Below, piece by piece: positions 35,750-44,874 of a stretch of DNA of 64,000 nt. The notes under the pieces are model-generated. The model had not been told where the DNA came from, did not search any database, and saw only the letters and a program-made list of their open reading frames with translations. This DNA comes from Pseudodonghicola flavimaris. GTDB taxonomy: Bacteria; Pseudomonadota; Alphaproteobacteria; Rhodobacterales; Rhodobacteraceae. Made by a program: the position numbers and the translations under genes. Where the stretch lies: NCBI RefSeq assembly GCF_030164425.1, contig NZ_JASNJD010000003.1, positions 186,001 to 250,000 on the forward strand, written 5' to 3'. Positions within the stretch are counted from its first letter, which is position 1, and every line of letters starts with the position of its first letter.

Positions 35750-36430
35750 ATGAAACAGACACTCGCCAAGCGGATCGGCGCGCTGACCCTGACCGCCCTG
35801 TTGGGCACCGCCCTGCAGGCCGCGGCAAGCGGCACCACCAGCGGCGATCACAGCCACGATCACGCCCATGACCACAGCCATGCCGACGCCCAGCAGAAGC
35901 AAATCTACAAGGGCTATTTCGAGGACAGCCAGATCGCCCCGCGACCGCTGTCGGACTGGGAAGGCGACTGGCAATCGGTGTTTCCCTATCTGATGGACGG
36001 CACCCTGGATCCGGTGATGGCGGACAAGGCCGCCCATGGCAGCAAGACCGCCGAAGGCTACAAGGCCTACTACCAGATCGGCTATCAAACCGATGTCGAC
36101 CGGATCGTGATCGACGGCGATCAGGTCAGCTTCCACACCGGAGACAATGTGGTCACCGGCACCTATGCCGACGATGGATATGAGGTGCTGACCTACAAGA
36201 AGGGCAACCGCGGCGTCCGCTTCGTCTTCGCCAAGACCGCCGGCGACGACGACGCCCCCGGGTTCATCCAGTTCAGCGATCATGCCATCGCCCCCAACAA
36301 GGCCGGGCATTATCACCTCTACTGGGGCGACGACCGCGCAGCGCTGCTGCAGGAAGTGACCAACTGGCCGACCTACTACCCCTCGACCCTCAGCGGCGAC
36401 CAGATCGTGCATGAGATGATGGCGCACTGA
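35750..36430 (+). CDS. zinT: periplasmic zinc-trafficking protein ZinT
   Basis: A 226-residue ZinT, which binds zinc in the periplasm and hands it to ZnuA in starvation. A signal peptide (IGALTLTALLGTALQAAA) precedes a His-rich loop DHSHDHAHDHSHAD (about residues 33-46). The lipocalin-like ZinT domain has IYKGYFEDSQIAPRPLSDWE, the calycin-type GTYADDGYEVLTYKKG and the metal-binding HYHLYWGD. The ATG at 35750 follows GAGAGGAG; a GTG at 35702 lies in the operator and is not used. It has its own terminator and sits between two genes that are normally adjacent. Confidence 0.94.
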   Translation: MKQTLAKRIGALTLTALLGTALQAAASGTTSGDHSHDHAHDHSHADAQQKQIYKGYFEDSQIAPRPLSDWEGDWQSVFPYLMDGTLDPVMADKAAHGSKTAEGYKAYYQIGYQTDVDRIVIDGDQVSFHTGDNVVTGTYADDGYEVLTYKKGNRGVRFVFAKTAGDDDAPGFIQFSDHAIAPNKAGHYHLYWGDDRAALLQEVTNWPTYYPSTLSGDQIVHEMMAH

Positions 36431-36440
36431 CCGCCTTCCC

Positions 36441-36472
36441 GGCAGGGGGCGCGTTGCCGCCCCTTGCCTTTT
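36441..36472 (+). terminator. Rho-independent terminator of zinT
   Basis: An 11-pair stem GGCAGGGGGCG/CGCCCCTTGCC (one G-U) with a six-base loop and TTTT, 10 bases after the zinT stop. It overlaps a TTG at 36464 that is in frame with pdeM, which argues for a later pdeM start. Confidence 0.75.
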
Positions 36473-36499
36473 GCTCCGCCCCCGATCATGGAACGGAGC

Positions 36500-37162
36500 A
36501 TGAACGGTTACGATTTCACCCTCGCCGGCGTTTCGCTGGTGGCGCTTGGCAGCGGCGCGCTCTGGTGGCCCGATCAACGTCTGCTCTGCGTCTCCGATCT
36601 GCATCTGGGCAAATCCGAACGCCTCGCCCGCCGCAGCGGCGCGGCGCTGCCCCCCTATGACACCCGCGACACGCTGAACCGGCTGGCTGCGGATCTGACC
36701 CGGCTGCAACCGCAAATCGTCGTCTGCCTTGGCGACAGTTTCGACGATCTGGACGCTGCCAGCGCGCTGCCGGAGGAAGAGCGTCGGTGGATCGCACGGC
36801 TGCAGGCGGGCCGCCGCTGGGTCTGGATCGAAGGCAATCACGATCCCGGCCCGATCGGGCTGGGCGGCACCCTCCTGGCGGAACTGCCGGTGGCGCCGCT
36901 GACCTTCCGCCATATCGCCCGGCCCGGGGCCAGCGGCGAGATTTCCGGCCATTATCACCCCAAGGCAACGCTGAGGACCCGGGGACGCACGATGACCCGC
37001 CCGGCCTTTCTGGCCGACCGGAACCGGGTGATCCTGCCCGCCTATGGCACCTATACCGGCGGGCTGCGCAGTCAGAACCCGGCGCTGGCTGAGCTGATGC
37101 GACCTGAGGCGCTGGCACTGCTGACCGGCGCCACGGTCCACGCGATCCCGATGCCGCGCTGA
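36500..37162 (+). CDS. pdeM: ligase-associated DNA damage response endonuclease PdeM
   Basis: A 220-residue calcineurin-like phosphoesterase. The metal motifs are in order: SDLHLGK (about 32-38), GDSFDD, GNHDPG and GHYHPKA. This is the PdeM family that accompanies the Lhr-like helicase and ATP-dependent ligase. I start at the ATG at 36500 (MNGYDFTLAG), with GGAG upstream; an ATG at 36488 and a TTG at 36464 are in frame. The normal partner helicase is separated from it by the zinT unit. Confidence 0.9.
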   Translation: MNGYDFTLAGVSLVALGSGALWWPDQRLLCVSDLHLGKSERLARRSGAALPPYDTRDTLNRLAADLTRLQPQIVVCLGDSFDDLDAASALPEEERRWIARLQAGRRWVWIEGNHDPGPIGLGGTLLAELPVAPLTFRHIARPGASGEISGHYHPKATLRTRGRTMTRPAFLADRNRVILPAYGTYTGGLRSQNPALAELMRPEALALLTGATVHAIPMPR

Positions 37163-37188
37163 GGCCGGCCGCCGACGACGCGCGGCTG

Positions 37189-38088
37189 TCAGAGGATGCC
37201 GGCGGCTTCCAGATCGGGCTTGTAGGTCCGGCTGACCGGCACCCGGTCGCCATTGACCAGCCGCAGGAAGATGCGGCCGCCCTCGCGCTCCACCCCTTCG
37301 ATGGCGACCCGCGCCACCCAATGCGACCGGTGCGAGCAATAGCCGTCGACGGTGTCCATCTCGTCGATCGCGTCGGTCAGGCGCATGCGCAGCCGGTGAT
37401 GGCCCTCCGCCCCGACCACATCGACGAAATGGTCTTCCGAACTCAGTCGCAGAATCGGCCCGGCAAAGGTTTCCGGCAACCGTCGCATCAGCCGCGGAGG
37501 CGGCGGAGCCATCTCCTCCGGAGGGTCGGCCTCCGCCGGCCCGACCGGGTCCCGCAAACGCTCCTCCACCGGGTCCGGCACCGCCAGATCAACCGCGGCG
37601 GGTTGCACCTGAGGCCCCTCCGCCGGCGCTGGAGCGCCGAACCGGGACGGGCCCGCATCGCCGCGCAACAGCAGCGGCGGGATCACCCGCCGCGTCAGCA
37701 CCACCCCCAGGCTGATGACCGCCACGAACTGCCCCAGATGCAGCAGGAAGGGCACCGGGCTGCGGGACGGCGACAGGATGCCCATCGACAGGCCGAACAG
37801 GACCGGCGTGAAAAACACCGTCATCAGCGCCACGACGATGCCGTCCTCGACCCAGGCGCGGCGTGTCCAGGCCCGCGCCAAGCGATTGAAAAAGCTGGCG
37901 AAGAGCGATGAGATCACGACCACAAGCGACCAGTAGATCAACCTGCGGCCGAAGCTGACCCCATAGGTTCCGAACGGGGCGCCATAGGCGGCGAGAAAAG
38001 AAAAAACGGTCCAGACAACGATTTCGCCCTGCGAGACCGTTGGAAGGATTCGACCGCGGTCTATGCTGCGCTTTGAGAAAATACCCAA
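37189..38088 (-). CDS. membrane-anchored LytTR-family DNA-binding regulator
   Basis: A 299-residue protein. The N-terminal half has about four hydrophobic helices (residues 22-45, 50-67, 84-103, 115-131), then a Pro/Ala-rich linker, then a C-terminal LytTR domain (about 205-299): FAGPILRLSSEDHFVDVVGA, DEMDTVDGYCSHRSHWVARV and LRLVNGDRVPVSRTYKPDL. LytTR domains bind DNA directly, so this one would act from the membrane. I do not know its signal or target. The 239-base gap upstream (38089-38327) contains the folD terminator and no gene. Confidence 0.9.
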   Translation of the reverse strand: MGIFSKRSIDRGRILPTVSQGEIVVWTVFSFLAAYGAPFGTYGVSFGRRLIYWSLVVVISSLFASFFNRLARAWTRRAWVEDGIVVALMTVFFTPVLFGLSMGILSPSRSPVPFLLHLGQFVAVISLGVVLTRRVIPPLLLRGDAGPSRFGAPAPAEGPQVQPAAVDLAVPDPVEERLRDPVGPAEADPPEEMAPPPPRLMRRLPETFAGPILRLSSEDHFVDVVGAEGHHRLRMRLTDAIDEMDTVDGYCSHRSHWVARVAIEGVEREGGRIFLRLVNGDRVPVSRTYKPDLEAAGIL

Positions 38089-38295
38089 AAATTCGCCGTC
38101 TTCTTCGTGGTTCCGACCCTCACCCTAGTGGTCCTGTGCCGGAGATAAAATGCGCTAAGGGCAGGAATTGCCGTTACGTTAACTTTTGTGACCCCGGATG
38201 CAGCGGCCCGACGCCGGAAAATAGCTGGAAAACCACCGGATTTGCGGCCGGCGCAACCTGTGGAAGAGCCACCGTGGCGGGTGGAAAATAGGCAT

Positions 38296-38318
38296 GGGCG
38301 GCCCGGACCGGGCCGCCC
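38296..38318 (-). terminator. Terminator hairpin of folD
   Basis: Perfect 11-base arms GGGCGGCCCGG/CCGGGCCGCCC, 10 bases after the folD stop on the minus strand, followed by ATGCCTATTTTCC. It ends the fhs-chorismate mutase-folD run. Confidence 0.65.
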
Positions 38319-38327
38319 GGAATCGCC

Positions 38328-39230
38328 TCAGGCGGTCAGCCCCTCGGGCTCGGCCAGGCCATTGGCCCGCGAACAGGCGGTCAGCGTGTTGGCCAGCAGG
38401 CAGGCGATGGTCATCGGCCCGACACCGCCAGGCACCGGGGTGATGGCGCCGGCCACCTCGGCACAGCTGGCAAAGTCGCAATCGCCGACCAGCCGGGTCT
38501 TGCCCTCGCCCTTCTCGGGGGCGTCGATGCGGTTGATGCCGACGTCGATGATCGTCGCACCCGGCTTGATCCAGCCGCCCTTGACCATCTCCGGCCGGCC
38601 GACCGCGGCCACCACGATATCGGCGCGGCGAACCACCTCCTCGATATCCCTGGTGCGGCTGTGAGCGATGGTCACGGTGCAGCTGTCGCGCAGCAGCAGC
38701 TGTGCCATCGGCTTGCCGACGATGTTCGAACGGCCGATCACCACCGCGTTCAGCCCCGACAGACTGCCGTGATAGTCGCGCAGCATCATCAGGCAGCCCA
38801 GCGGTGTGCAGGGCACCATTGCCTTCTGCCCAGTCGCCAGCAGGCCGACGTTGGAGATATGAAACCCATCGACGTCCTTGGCCGGATCGATCGAGTTGAT
38901 CACCAGATCCTCGTTCAGATGGCCGGGCAGCGGCAGCTGCACCAGAATGCCATGAACCGCCGGATCGGTGTTCAGCTGGTCGATCAGCGCCAGCAGCTCG
39001 GCCTCGGAGGTCTCGGCCGGCAGCTTATGCTCATAGGAGTTCATACCGACTTCGACGGTCATCTTGCCCTTCGAACGGACATAGACCTGGCTGGCGGGGT
39101 CTTCGCCCACCAGCACGACGGCCAGACCGGGCGTGATGCCGTGATCCGCCTTCAGCCGCGTCACATGTTCCGCCACCTTGCCGCGTACCGTCGCGGCAAA
39201 GGCCTTTCCGTCGATGATCTGTGCAGTCAT
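38328..39230 (-). CDS. folD: bifunctional methylene-THF dehydrogenase/methenyl-THF cyclohydrolase
   Basis: A 300-residue FolD that interconverts 5,10-methylene-THF and 10-formyl-THF using NADP. The active-site lysine is in VYVRSKGKM, the family motif [14 protein letters not shown] and PAKDVDGFH follow, and the NADP site is [32 protein letters not shown] closes the sequence. It overlaps the chorismate mutase gene by four bases and works with fhs upstream to feed C1 units. Confidence 0.96.
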   Translation of the reverse strand: MTAQIIDGKAFAATVRGKVAEHVTRLKADHGITPGLAVVLVGEDPASQVYVRSKGKMTVEVGMNSYEHKLPAETSEAELLALIDQLNTDPAVHGILVQLPLPGHLNEDLVINSIDPAKDVDGFHISNVGLLATGQKAMVPCTPLGCLMMLRDYHGSLSGLNAVVIGRSNIVGKPMAQLLLRDSCTVTIAHSRTRDIEEVVRRADIVVAAVGRPEMVKGGWIKPGATIIDVGINRIDAPEKGEGKTRLVGDCDFASCAEVAGAITPVPGGVGPMTIACLLANTLTACSRANGLAEPEGLTA

Positions 39231-39550
39231 TTCATGTCCTTTCCATCAGGGCCCCGGGACGGGCCCAGAACCGCCTCTTCCCGGGCGATGGCCCATTCGA
39301 TCATTTCCCGCCAGAGCTTATCCGCAAGATCGGGATCAAGACCGACCTCGGCGGCATTGCGACGCGCATTTGCGGCAACTTCCTCGACTCGCGCGGGTAT
39401 TCTGGCCGGTAGATTCTCCAGCTGCTTGAGCTCGGCGGCGCGGTCGATGCAGACGGCGCGGTCGGCAAGAAGCGCGATCAGCTTGCGATCGAGCGCGTCA
39501 ATAGTCTGACGCAGCTCGCGCATGGTTCGACAGGTCTTCGGTGGGGTCAC
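39227..39550 (-). CDS. chorismate mutase (AroQ type)
   Basis: A 107-residue all-helical chorismate mutase of the AroQ family, which rearranges chorismate to prephenate. The helix 1 motif is [20 protein letters not shown], followed by [14 protein letters not shown], the usual position of the active-site Arg and Lys. A GTG at 39550 is used here, with a GGAG 9 bases upstream; the ATG at 39523 (MRELRQ) is an alternative. The isochorismate-pyruvate lyase branch of the family is also possible. It is translationally coupled to folD, an unexpected partner. Confidence 0.85.
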   Translation of the reverse strand: MTPPKTCRTMRELRQTIDALDRKLIALLADRAVCIDRAAELKQLENLPARIPARVEEVAANARRNAAEVGLDPDLADKLWREMIEWAIAREEAVLGPSRGPDGKDMK

Positions 39551-39617
39551 CCGGCGTCTCCGTCCACGATGCTTTCGGCGCCCTCATAGGGCAGCCGCGC
39601 GGCGGGCTCAAGCCGGG

Positions 39618-41294
39618 TCAGAACAGCCCTTCGATCTGCCCCAGATCGTTCAGCCCGATCGCCTCTGCCGCCGGCGTGCGCGGCAGCCCCGGCATGGTCA
39701 TGATCTCACCGCAGATCGCCACCACGAAGCCGGCACCGGCCGACAGGCGCACCTCGCGCACCGGAATGCTGTGCCCTTCGGGCGCCCCCAGCAGCGTCGG
39801 GTCGGCGGAGAAGCTGTATTGCGTCTTGGCCATGCAGACCGGCAGGGCGCCGTAACCGGCGGCCTCCCACTCCCTGAGCTGGGCCAGCACCTGCGGCGGC
39901 GCCGTCACCTCAGCGGCGTGATAGATGCGCTTGGCGATGCACTCGATCTTGTCGAAGAGGCTGAGTTCGTCGCCATAAAGGGGCGCGAAATCCGCCACGC
40001 CACTGTCGGCGATCTCGGCCACCCGGACAGCCAGGTCCCGGCTTCCGTCCGAGCCGAGTTCCCAGTGCCGGCAAAGGATCGCCTCGGCGCCCAGGTTCGC
40101 GACATAGTCGCGCACGGCGTCGATCTCGGCGTCGGTGTCGGTGACGAAATGGTTGATCGCCACCACCACCGGCACGCCATAGCCCTGCAGATTCTGCAGG
40201 TGACGGCCGAGGTTGGCGCAGCCGGCGGTCACCGCCGCCACATTCTCCGCCCCCAGATCGGCCTTGGCGACGCCACCGTTCATCTTCATCGATCGCACGG
40301 TCGCCACCAGTACCACGCAGGCCGGCGCCAGACCCGCCTTGCGGCATTTGATGTCGAGGAACTTCTCCGCCCCCAGATCGGCGCCGAAGCCGGCTTCGGT
40401 CACCACGTAATCGGCCAGTTTCAGCGCTGTCCTGGTGGCGATCACGCTGTTGCAACCATGGGCGATATTGGCGAAGGGGCCGCCGTGGACGAAGGCCGGG
40501 GTATTCTCCAGCGTCTGCACCAGATTGGGCTGCATCGCGTCCTTCAGCAGCACCGTCATCGCCCCATCGGCCTTCAGGTCGCGGCAGGTAATCGGGCTCT
40601 TGTCGCGGCGATAGGCGACGATGATATCGCCCAGCCGGCGCTGCAGATCGTCCAGATCGGTGGCGAGACAGAGAATCGCCATCACCTCAGAGGCCACGGT
40701 GATGTCGAAACCGCCCTGCCGCGGCGAGCCATTCGACACCCCGCCCAACCCGACGACGATATCGCGTAACGCCCGGTCGTTCATGTCCATCACCCGCCGC
40801 CAGGTCACCCGGCGGTCGTCGATATCCAGATCGTTACCCCAATAGATGTGGTTGTCGATCATCGCCGCCAGCAGGTTGTGGGCGCTGGTGATGGCATGGA
40901 AATCGCCGGTGAAATGCAGGTTCATCTCTTCCATCGGCACCACTTGGGCCCGGCCGCCGCCAGCGGCGCCGCCCTTCATGCCGAAGCAGGGGCCGAGGCT
41001 GGCCTCGCGGATGCAGATGGCGGCCTGCTTGCCGATCGCCGCCAGCCCGTCGCCCAGCCCCACTGTCGTCGTGGTCTTGCCCTCCCCCGCCGGGGTCGGG
41101 TTCACCGCGGTCACCAGGATCAGCTTGCCATCGGTACGGCCCTCCAGCCCCTTGATGAACGCCTGTCCGACCTTGGCCTTGTCATGACCGTAGGGGATCA
41201 GATCCTCCGGCCCGATGCCCAGCTTGGCGCCGATATGCTGGATCGGCTGTTTCTCTGCTTCCCGGGCGATTTCGATATCGGATTTGAAGCTCAT
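39618..41294 (-). CDS. fhs: formate--tetrahydrofolate ligase
   Basis: A 558-residue FTHFS that joins formate to THF with ATP to give 10-formyl-THF. The ATP motif is [16 protein letters not shown] at 65-80; [19 protein letters not shown] follows at about 96-114. The frame is open to 41501, but the ATG at 41294 ([18 protein letters not shown]) follows a GGGAGCGCAGG site and matches the family N-terminus. With folD it forms a formate-assimilation route that in Rhodobacterales is often linked to methylated-compound oxidation. Confidence 0.96.
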   Translation of the reverse strand: MSFKSDIEIAREAEKQPIQHIGAKLGIGPEDLIPYGHDKAKVGQAFIKGLEGRTDGKLILVTAVNPTPAGEGKTTTTVGLGDGLAAIGKQAAICIREASLGPCFGMKGGAAGGGRAQVVPMEEMNLHFTGDFHAITSAHNLLAAMIDNHIYWGNDLDIDDRRVTWRRVMDMNDRALRDIVVGLGGVSNGSPRQGGFDITVASEVMAILCLATDLDDLQRRLGDIIVAYRRDKSPITCRDLKADGAMTVLLKDAMQPNLVQTLENTPAFVHGGPFANIAHGCNSVIATRTALKLADYVVTEAGFGADLGAEKFLDIKCRKAGLAPACVVLVATVRSMKMNGGVAKADLGAENVAAVTAGCANLGRHLQNLQGYGVPVVVAINHFVTDTDAEIDAVRDYVANLGAEAILCRHWELGSDGSRDLAVRVAEIADSGVADFAPLYGDELSLFDKIECIAKRIYHAAEVTAPPQVLAQLREWEAAGYGALPVCMAKTQYSFSADPTLLGAPEGHSIPVREVRLSAGAGFVVAICGEIMTMPGLPRTPAAEAIGLNDLGQIEGLF

Positions 41295-41373
41295 CCTGCG
41301 CTCCCTGTCTGTCGTCCGCGACCGGGTCTTGCCGGCCGCCGTTCTGCGTCTTGGTGGTGAAATCTCGGTGGTG

Positions 41374-41952
41374 TCAGGGCGCCCAGGCCCGCTGGGAGGG
41401 CACAAACAGCCGCAGCTGGTCGCCCAGCGACAGCGTGCCGGGGCGTTCGACCCAGGCGGTGACGCCGCGCAGCCCTGCCGCCGCCGGTTTGAAGAGCGCA
41501 CCGCGGCCCGGGTCCTCTGCCTCGATCTCCCGCCCGGGCAGGACGCAGGGCAGGTTCTCCATATCGACCACCAGCGTCAGCCCGTCCGGGGCCTGCAGCC
41601 GGGCCGAGGGCGGCACATGGGTAAGATCGGGAATGCCGCGCAGCACCACGCTGGCCCCCAGCAGCACCGGATCCAGCCGTTCCACCCCCATGGTCTCGGC
41701 AATCCGCGCCATCTCCTCTTCCGAGAGGATCGACAACTGCCGCGTGTTGCGGATCTTCGTGTTGCGTGGATAGAGGTTCAGCACCCGTGAGCAGGAGGGC
41801 CGGAAGCCGCCGCCGTGGCGGTCATCGGCCAGCCCGTCAAAGCCGCAGCCGAGCCGCTCAACTGCCTCGGCCCGCAGCGAGTCGCGTGCCGCCGGCACAT
41901 GGCCGAGCCAGACGACCTCTGCCTCGTATTCGGTCTTGGTCAGTGCTGCCAT
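41374..41952 (-). CDS. MOSC domain protein
   Basis: A 192-residue MOSC-family protein. These bind molybdenum cofactor or act as sulfur carriers with a conserved cysteine. Seen: [20 protein letters not shown] (about residues 37-56), where the conserved Cys follows the DRH stretch; then [16 protein letters not shown] and CVLPGREIE. It lies 79 bases upstream of fhs on the same strand, so it may be the first gene of that run. The substrate is unknown. Confidence 0.88.
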   Translation of the reverse strand: MAALTKTEYEAEVVWLGHVPAARDSLRAEAVERLGCGFDGLADDRHGGGFRPSCSRVLNLYPRNTKIRNTRQLSILSEEEMARIAETMGVERLDPVLLGASVVLRGIPDLTHVPPSARLQAPDGLTLVVDMENLPCVLPGREIEAEDPGRGALFKPAAAGLRGVTAWVERPGTLSLGDQLRLFVPSQRAWAP

Positions 41953-41995
41953 TGCCTAAGGCGCTCCCGTTCCTGCCGGTTCTGCGCCCCGACTA

Positions 41996-42778
41996 TCACA
42001 TCGCCGGCCGCCGCAACACGAAGAAGAGCCTGCGGAAGGGGAAAAGAACCGTGCCTTCCGCCCGCAGCGGATAAACATGGCGCACCGCATCGTCGTACAG
42101 CGCGCAGAGCGCCTCTGCCTCCGCCGGGCTCAGCGTTTCCAGCACCGGACGCGCGAAGGTCGAACTGGTGAAACCGCGCACCGGGTGCCCCTCCTCCGTC
42201 GCCGCAAGCTCCTGATAATATTCAGTCTCCCACAGGGCGAGTGTGCCCAGCGGCGCCAGCAGATCGAAATATTCCTCCGCCTCCAGGATACCCGGCGCCA
42301 GCGCGGTGTCGAAACGGCCGGGAAAATGCGCCGCCGCCAGATCGTGCCACAGCCGGTGCGACGGCGCATGGTTCTGATGCGGGATCTGCACCGCCAGCAC
42401 ACCGCCAGGCGCCAGATGCCGCACCAGTCGCGGCAGCAGCGCCGGGTGACCCGGCAGCCAGTGCAGCACCGCGTTAGAATAGAGCAGCGCCAGCGGGCTC
42501 TCCGGCTGCCACTGGGCGGCATCGGCCTCGCTCAGCCTGTCATAGACGCCCTGCGCCCCGGCCTTCTCCAGCATCGTCGGAGAGTTGTCGACGCCAATCA
42601 GCCGCCGCCCGGGAAAGCGTTCCGCCAGAAGCGGACCGGCCACGCCGGTACCGCAGCCCAGATCGCAGATGTCGCCCGGCGGCAGTGCGCCGACCCGTGT
42701 CATCAGATCGACAGCCGGCTGCAGCCGCAGATCGTGAAACCGGGCGTAGAGATCGGGGTTCCAGTCAGAAGAGCTCAT
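41996..42778 (-). CDS. tam: trans-aconitate 2-methyltransferase-like SAM methyltransferase
   Basis: A 260-residue class I SAM methyltransferase closest to Tam by N-terminus (SSSDWNPDLYARFHDLRLQP) and the SAM motif DICDLGCGTGVAGPLLAERFPG at about 36-57 (landmark DLGCGTGVAG). Tam methylates trans-aconitate, a non-enzymatic by-product that inhibits aconitase. Conserved YSNAVLHWLPGHPALL and VQIPHQNHAPSH support the call. A 16-base perfect palindrome lies 29 bases upstream, suggesting regulation by a GntR-type factor. Confidence 0.9.
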   Translation of the reverse strand: MSSSDWNPDLYARFHDLRLQPAVDLMTRVGALPPGDICDLGCGTGVAGPLLAERFPGRRLIGVDNSPTMLEKAGAQGVYDRLSEADAAQWQPESPLALLYSNAVLHWLPGHPALLPRLVRHLAPGGVLAVQIPHQNHAPSHRLWHDLAAAHFPGRFDTALAPGILEAEEYFDLLAPLGTLALWETEYYQELAATEEGHPVRGFTSSTFARPVLETLSPAEAEALCALYDDAVRHVYPLRAEGTVLFPFRRLFFVLRRPAM

Positions 42779-42807
42779 GGCGGCGACTCGCAGCTGCGGT
42801 AATTTAT

Positions 42808-42823
42808 GTATACCATGGTATAC
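42808..42823. promoter_or_regulatory. Perfect palindrome upstream of tam
   Basis: GTATACCATGGTATAC, all 16 bases symmetric, 30 bases upstream of the tam ATG in an AT-rich patch. The half-site GGTATAC resembles GntR-family operators. It lies between tam and the 3' end of ftsH, so tam is the likely target. Confidence 0.65.
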
Positions 42824-42848
42824 TGAAAGTCCACCCGCCGCAACGAAA

Positions 42849-42872
42849 ACGGCCGGGCGTGGGCCCGGCCGT
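42849..42872 (-). terminator. Rho-independent terminator of ftsH
   Basis: Stem ACGGCCGGGC/GCCCGGCCGT with a four-base loop and TTTTCGTT on the minus strand, 11 bases 3' of the ftsH stop. It ends the long tol-pal-tilS-ftsH stretch. Confidence 0.8.
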
Positions 42873-42883
42873 CAAATCATCTA

Positions 42884-44800
42884 TCAAGCACTCGGCTCGG
42901 GCTCCATCCCGCCCTCGGCCGGTGGCGCCTTCGGCTTGGTCTTGGGAATCGCTGTCAGGCTGGCGCTGCCGCCCTGATCCGCCCCATCGGTGCCGTCGCC
43001 ATCCACATTCGGCGGCTCACCGTTCATCACGCGGCGGATTTCCTCGCCGGTGAGGGTTTCGTATTCCAGAAGCCCCTGCGCCAGACGCTCCCATTCCTCG
43101 CGCTTCTCGGTCAGGATCCGCACCGCCTGTTCATAGCCGGTCTGGATGAAGGTTCTCACCTCCTCCTCGATCAGCTCCTTGGTGTGGGCGGAGACGGAGA
43201 AACCGGCGGTATTGCCGCTGTAGCCTTCATGCGCCTCGGCATAATCGATATTGCCGACCTTGTCGGACATGCCCCAGCGCATCACCATGGCCCGGGCCAG
43301 CTGGCTGGCCTGCATGATGTCGCCCGACGGCCCGTTCGACACGTGGTTTTCGCCATATTTCAGGATTTCCGCGGCCTTGCCGGCCATGGTCATGGCCAGT
43401 TTCTGCTCGCATTCATCCTTGTGATAGTTCAGCCGGTCCATTTCCGGCAGGCTGACCACCATCCCCAGCGCGCCACCGCGCGGAATGATCGTCGCCTTGT
43501 AGACCGGATCGCACAGCGGCAGTTCCAGACCGACGACGGCGTGACCGGCCTCGTGATAGGCGGTCTTTTCCTTCTGATCCTGGGTCAGCACCATCGAGCG
43601 GCGCTCTGCCCCCATCATCACCTTGTCCTTGGCGTTCTCGAAATCTTCCATGGTGACGAACCGGCGGCCGACCCGGGCGGCCATCAGCGCCGCCTCGTTC
43701 ACCAGGTTGGCCAGATCGGCCCCGGAGAATCCGGGGGTGCCGCGGGCGATGATGCGCAGATCGACATCGGGGCCCAGCGGGGTCTTGCGGGCATGGACGC
43801 CCAGGATCTTCTCACGCCCCTTGATGTCGGGATTGCCGACGGTGACCTGACGGTCGAACCGGCCCGGACGCAGCAACGCCGGGTCCAGCACGTCCTTGCG
43901 GTTGGTGGCGGCGATGATGATGACGCCTTCGTTGGCTTCGAACCCGTCCATCTCCACCAGCAGCTGGTTCAGCGTCTGTTCGCGTTCGTCGTTGCCACCG
44001 CCATAGCCGGCGCCGCGATGGCGGCCCACGGCGTCGATTTCGTCGATGAAGACGATACAGGGCGCGTTCTTCTTCGCCTGCTCGAACATGTCGCGCACCC
44101 GGCTGGCGCCGACGCCCACGAACATTTCCACGAAATCCGAGCCGGAGATGGTAAAGAAGGGCACGCCCGCCTCGCCCGCGATGGCGCGCGCCAGCAGCGT
44201 CTTACCGGTACCCGGAGGGCCCACCAGCAGCGCACCTTTCGGGATCTTGCCGCCCAGCCGGGAGAATTTCTGCGGGTTGCGCAGGAATTCGACGATCTCT
44301 TCCAGCTCTTCCTTGGCCTCGTCGATGCCGGCGACATCGTCAAAGGTCACGCGGCCGTGTTTCTCCGTCAGCAGCTTGGCGCGCGACTTGCCGAAGCCCA
44401 TCGCCCCGCCACGGCCGCCACCCTGCATCCGGTTCATGAAATAGACCCAGACGCCGATCAGCAGCAGGAAGGGCAGCAGCGTGATCAGAAAGCTCTGCAG
44501 CCCCGATTGCTGTTGTTTCTCTGCCCGCACCGGGATCTTGTGCTGAATCAGCAGGTCGGTGATCTGCGCATCCTCGGGCTTGATGGTCACATAGTCCTGA
44601 CCGTCGGTGCCGCGGAAGCGGACCTGCTCGCCATCCAGCGTGACAGAGCTGACCTCATTCTCCTGCACGGCGCTGACAAAGTCGGAAAAGGTGATCTCGC
44701 GGCTCTGCAGCGTGGTTCCGGATCCGCTGAACAAATTGAACAGCACAAGGATCAGCAGGAACAGCACGACCCAGAAGGCGATATTGCGAACGTTGCCCAA
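42884..44800 (-). CDS. ftsH: ATP-dependent zinc metalloprotease FtsH
   Basis: A 638-residue inner-membrane AAA protease. Two N-terminal helices (about residues 7-24 and 103-122) flank a periplasmic domain. The AAA module has Walker A GPPGTGKT at 194-201, Walker [13 protein letters not shown] at 248-259 and the arginine fingers in [12 protein letters not shown]. The zinc site HEAGH is at 416-420. It degrades membrane and regulatory proteins such as LpxC. The terminator after it and the tilS gene before it mark the end of the envelope cluster. Confidence 0.97.
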   Translation of the reverse strand: MGNVRNIAFWVVLFLLILVLFNLFSGSGTTLQSREITFSDFVSAVQENEVSSVTLDGEQVRFRGTDGQDYVTIKPEDAQITDLLIQHKIPVRAEKQQQSGLQSFLITLLPFLLLIGVWVYFMNRMQGGGRGGAMGFGKSRAKLLTEKHGRVTFDDVAGIDEAKEELEEIVEFLRNPQKFSRLGGKIPKGALLVGPPGTGKTLLARAIAGEAGVPFFTISGSDFVEMFVGVGASRVRDMFEQAKKNAPCIVFIDEIDAVGRHRGAGYGGGNDEREQTLNQLLVEMDGFEANEGVIIIAATNRKDVLDPALLRPGRFDRQVTVGNPDIKGREKILGVHARKTPLGPDVDLRIIARGTPGFSGADLANLVNEAALMAARVGRRFVTMEDFENAKDKVMMGAERRSMVLTQDQKEKTAYHEAGHAVVGLELPLCDPVYKATIIPRGGALGMVVSLPEMDRLNYHKDECEQKLAMTMAGKAAEILKYGENHVSNGPSGDIMQASQLARAMVMRWGMSDKVGNIDYAEAHEGYSGNTAGFSVSAHTKELIEEEVRTFIQTGYEQAVRILTEKREEWERLAQGLLEYETLTGEEIRRVMNGEPPNVDGDGTDGADQGGSASLTAIPKTKPKAPPAEGGMEPEPSA

Positions 44801-44874
44801 GAAAGCTCTCCTAACTGCGCGGCCGCGGGCGCGACCGGGTGTTAGGCGTTAAAATAGACATCCTTGGACGAGGT

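Noticed and set aside
35705-37339. 544-codon minus-strand frame opposite zinT and pdeM
   Set aside because: Antisense shadow. zinT and pdeM have intact motifs, ribosome-binding sites and regulatory signals on the plus strand.
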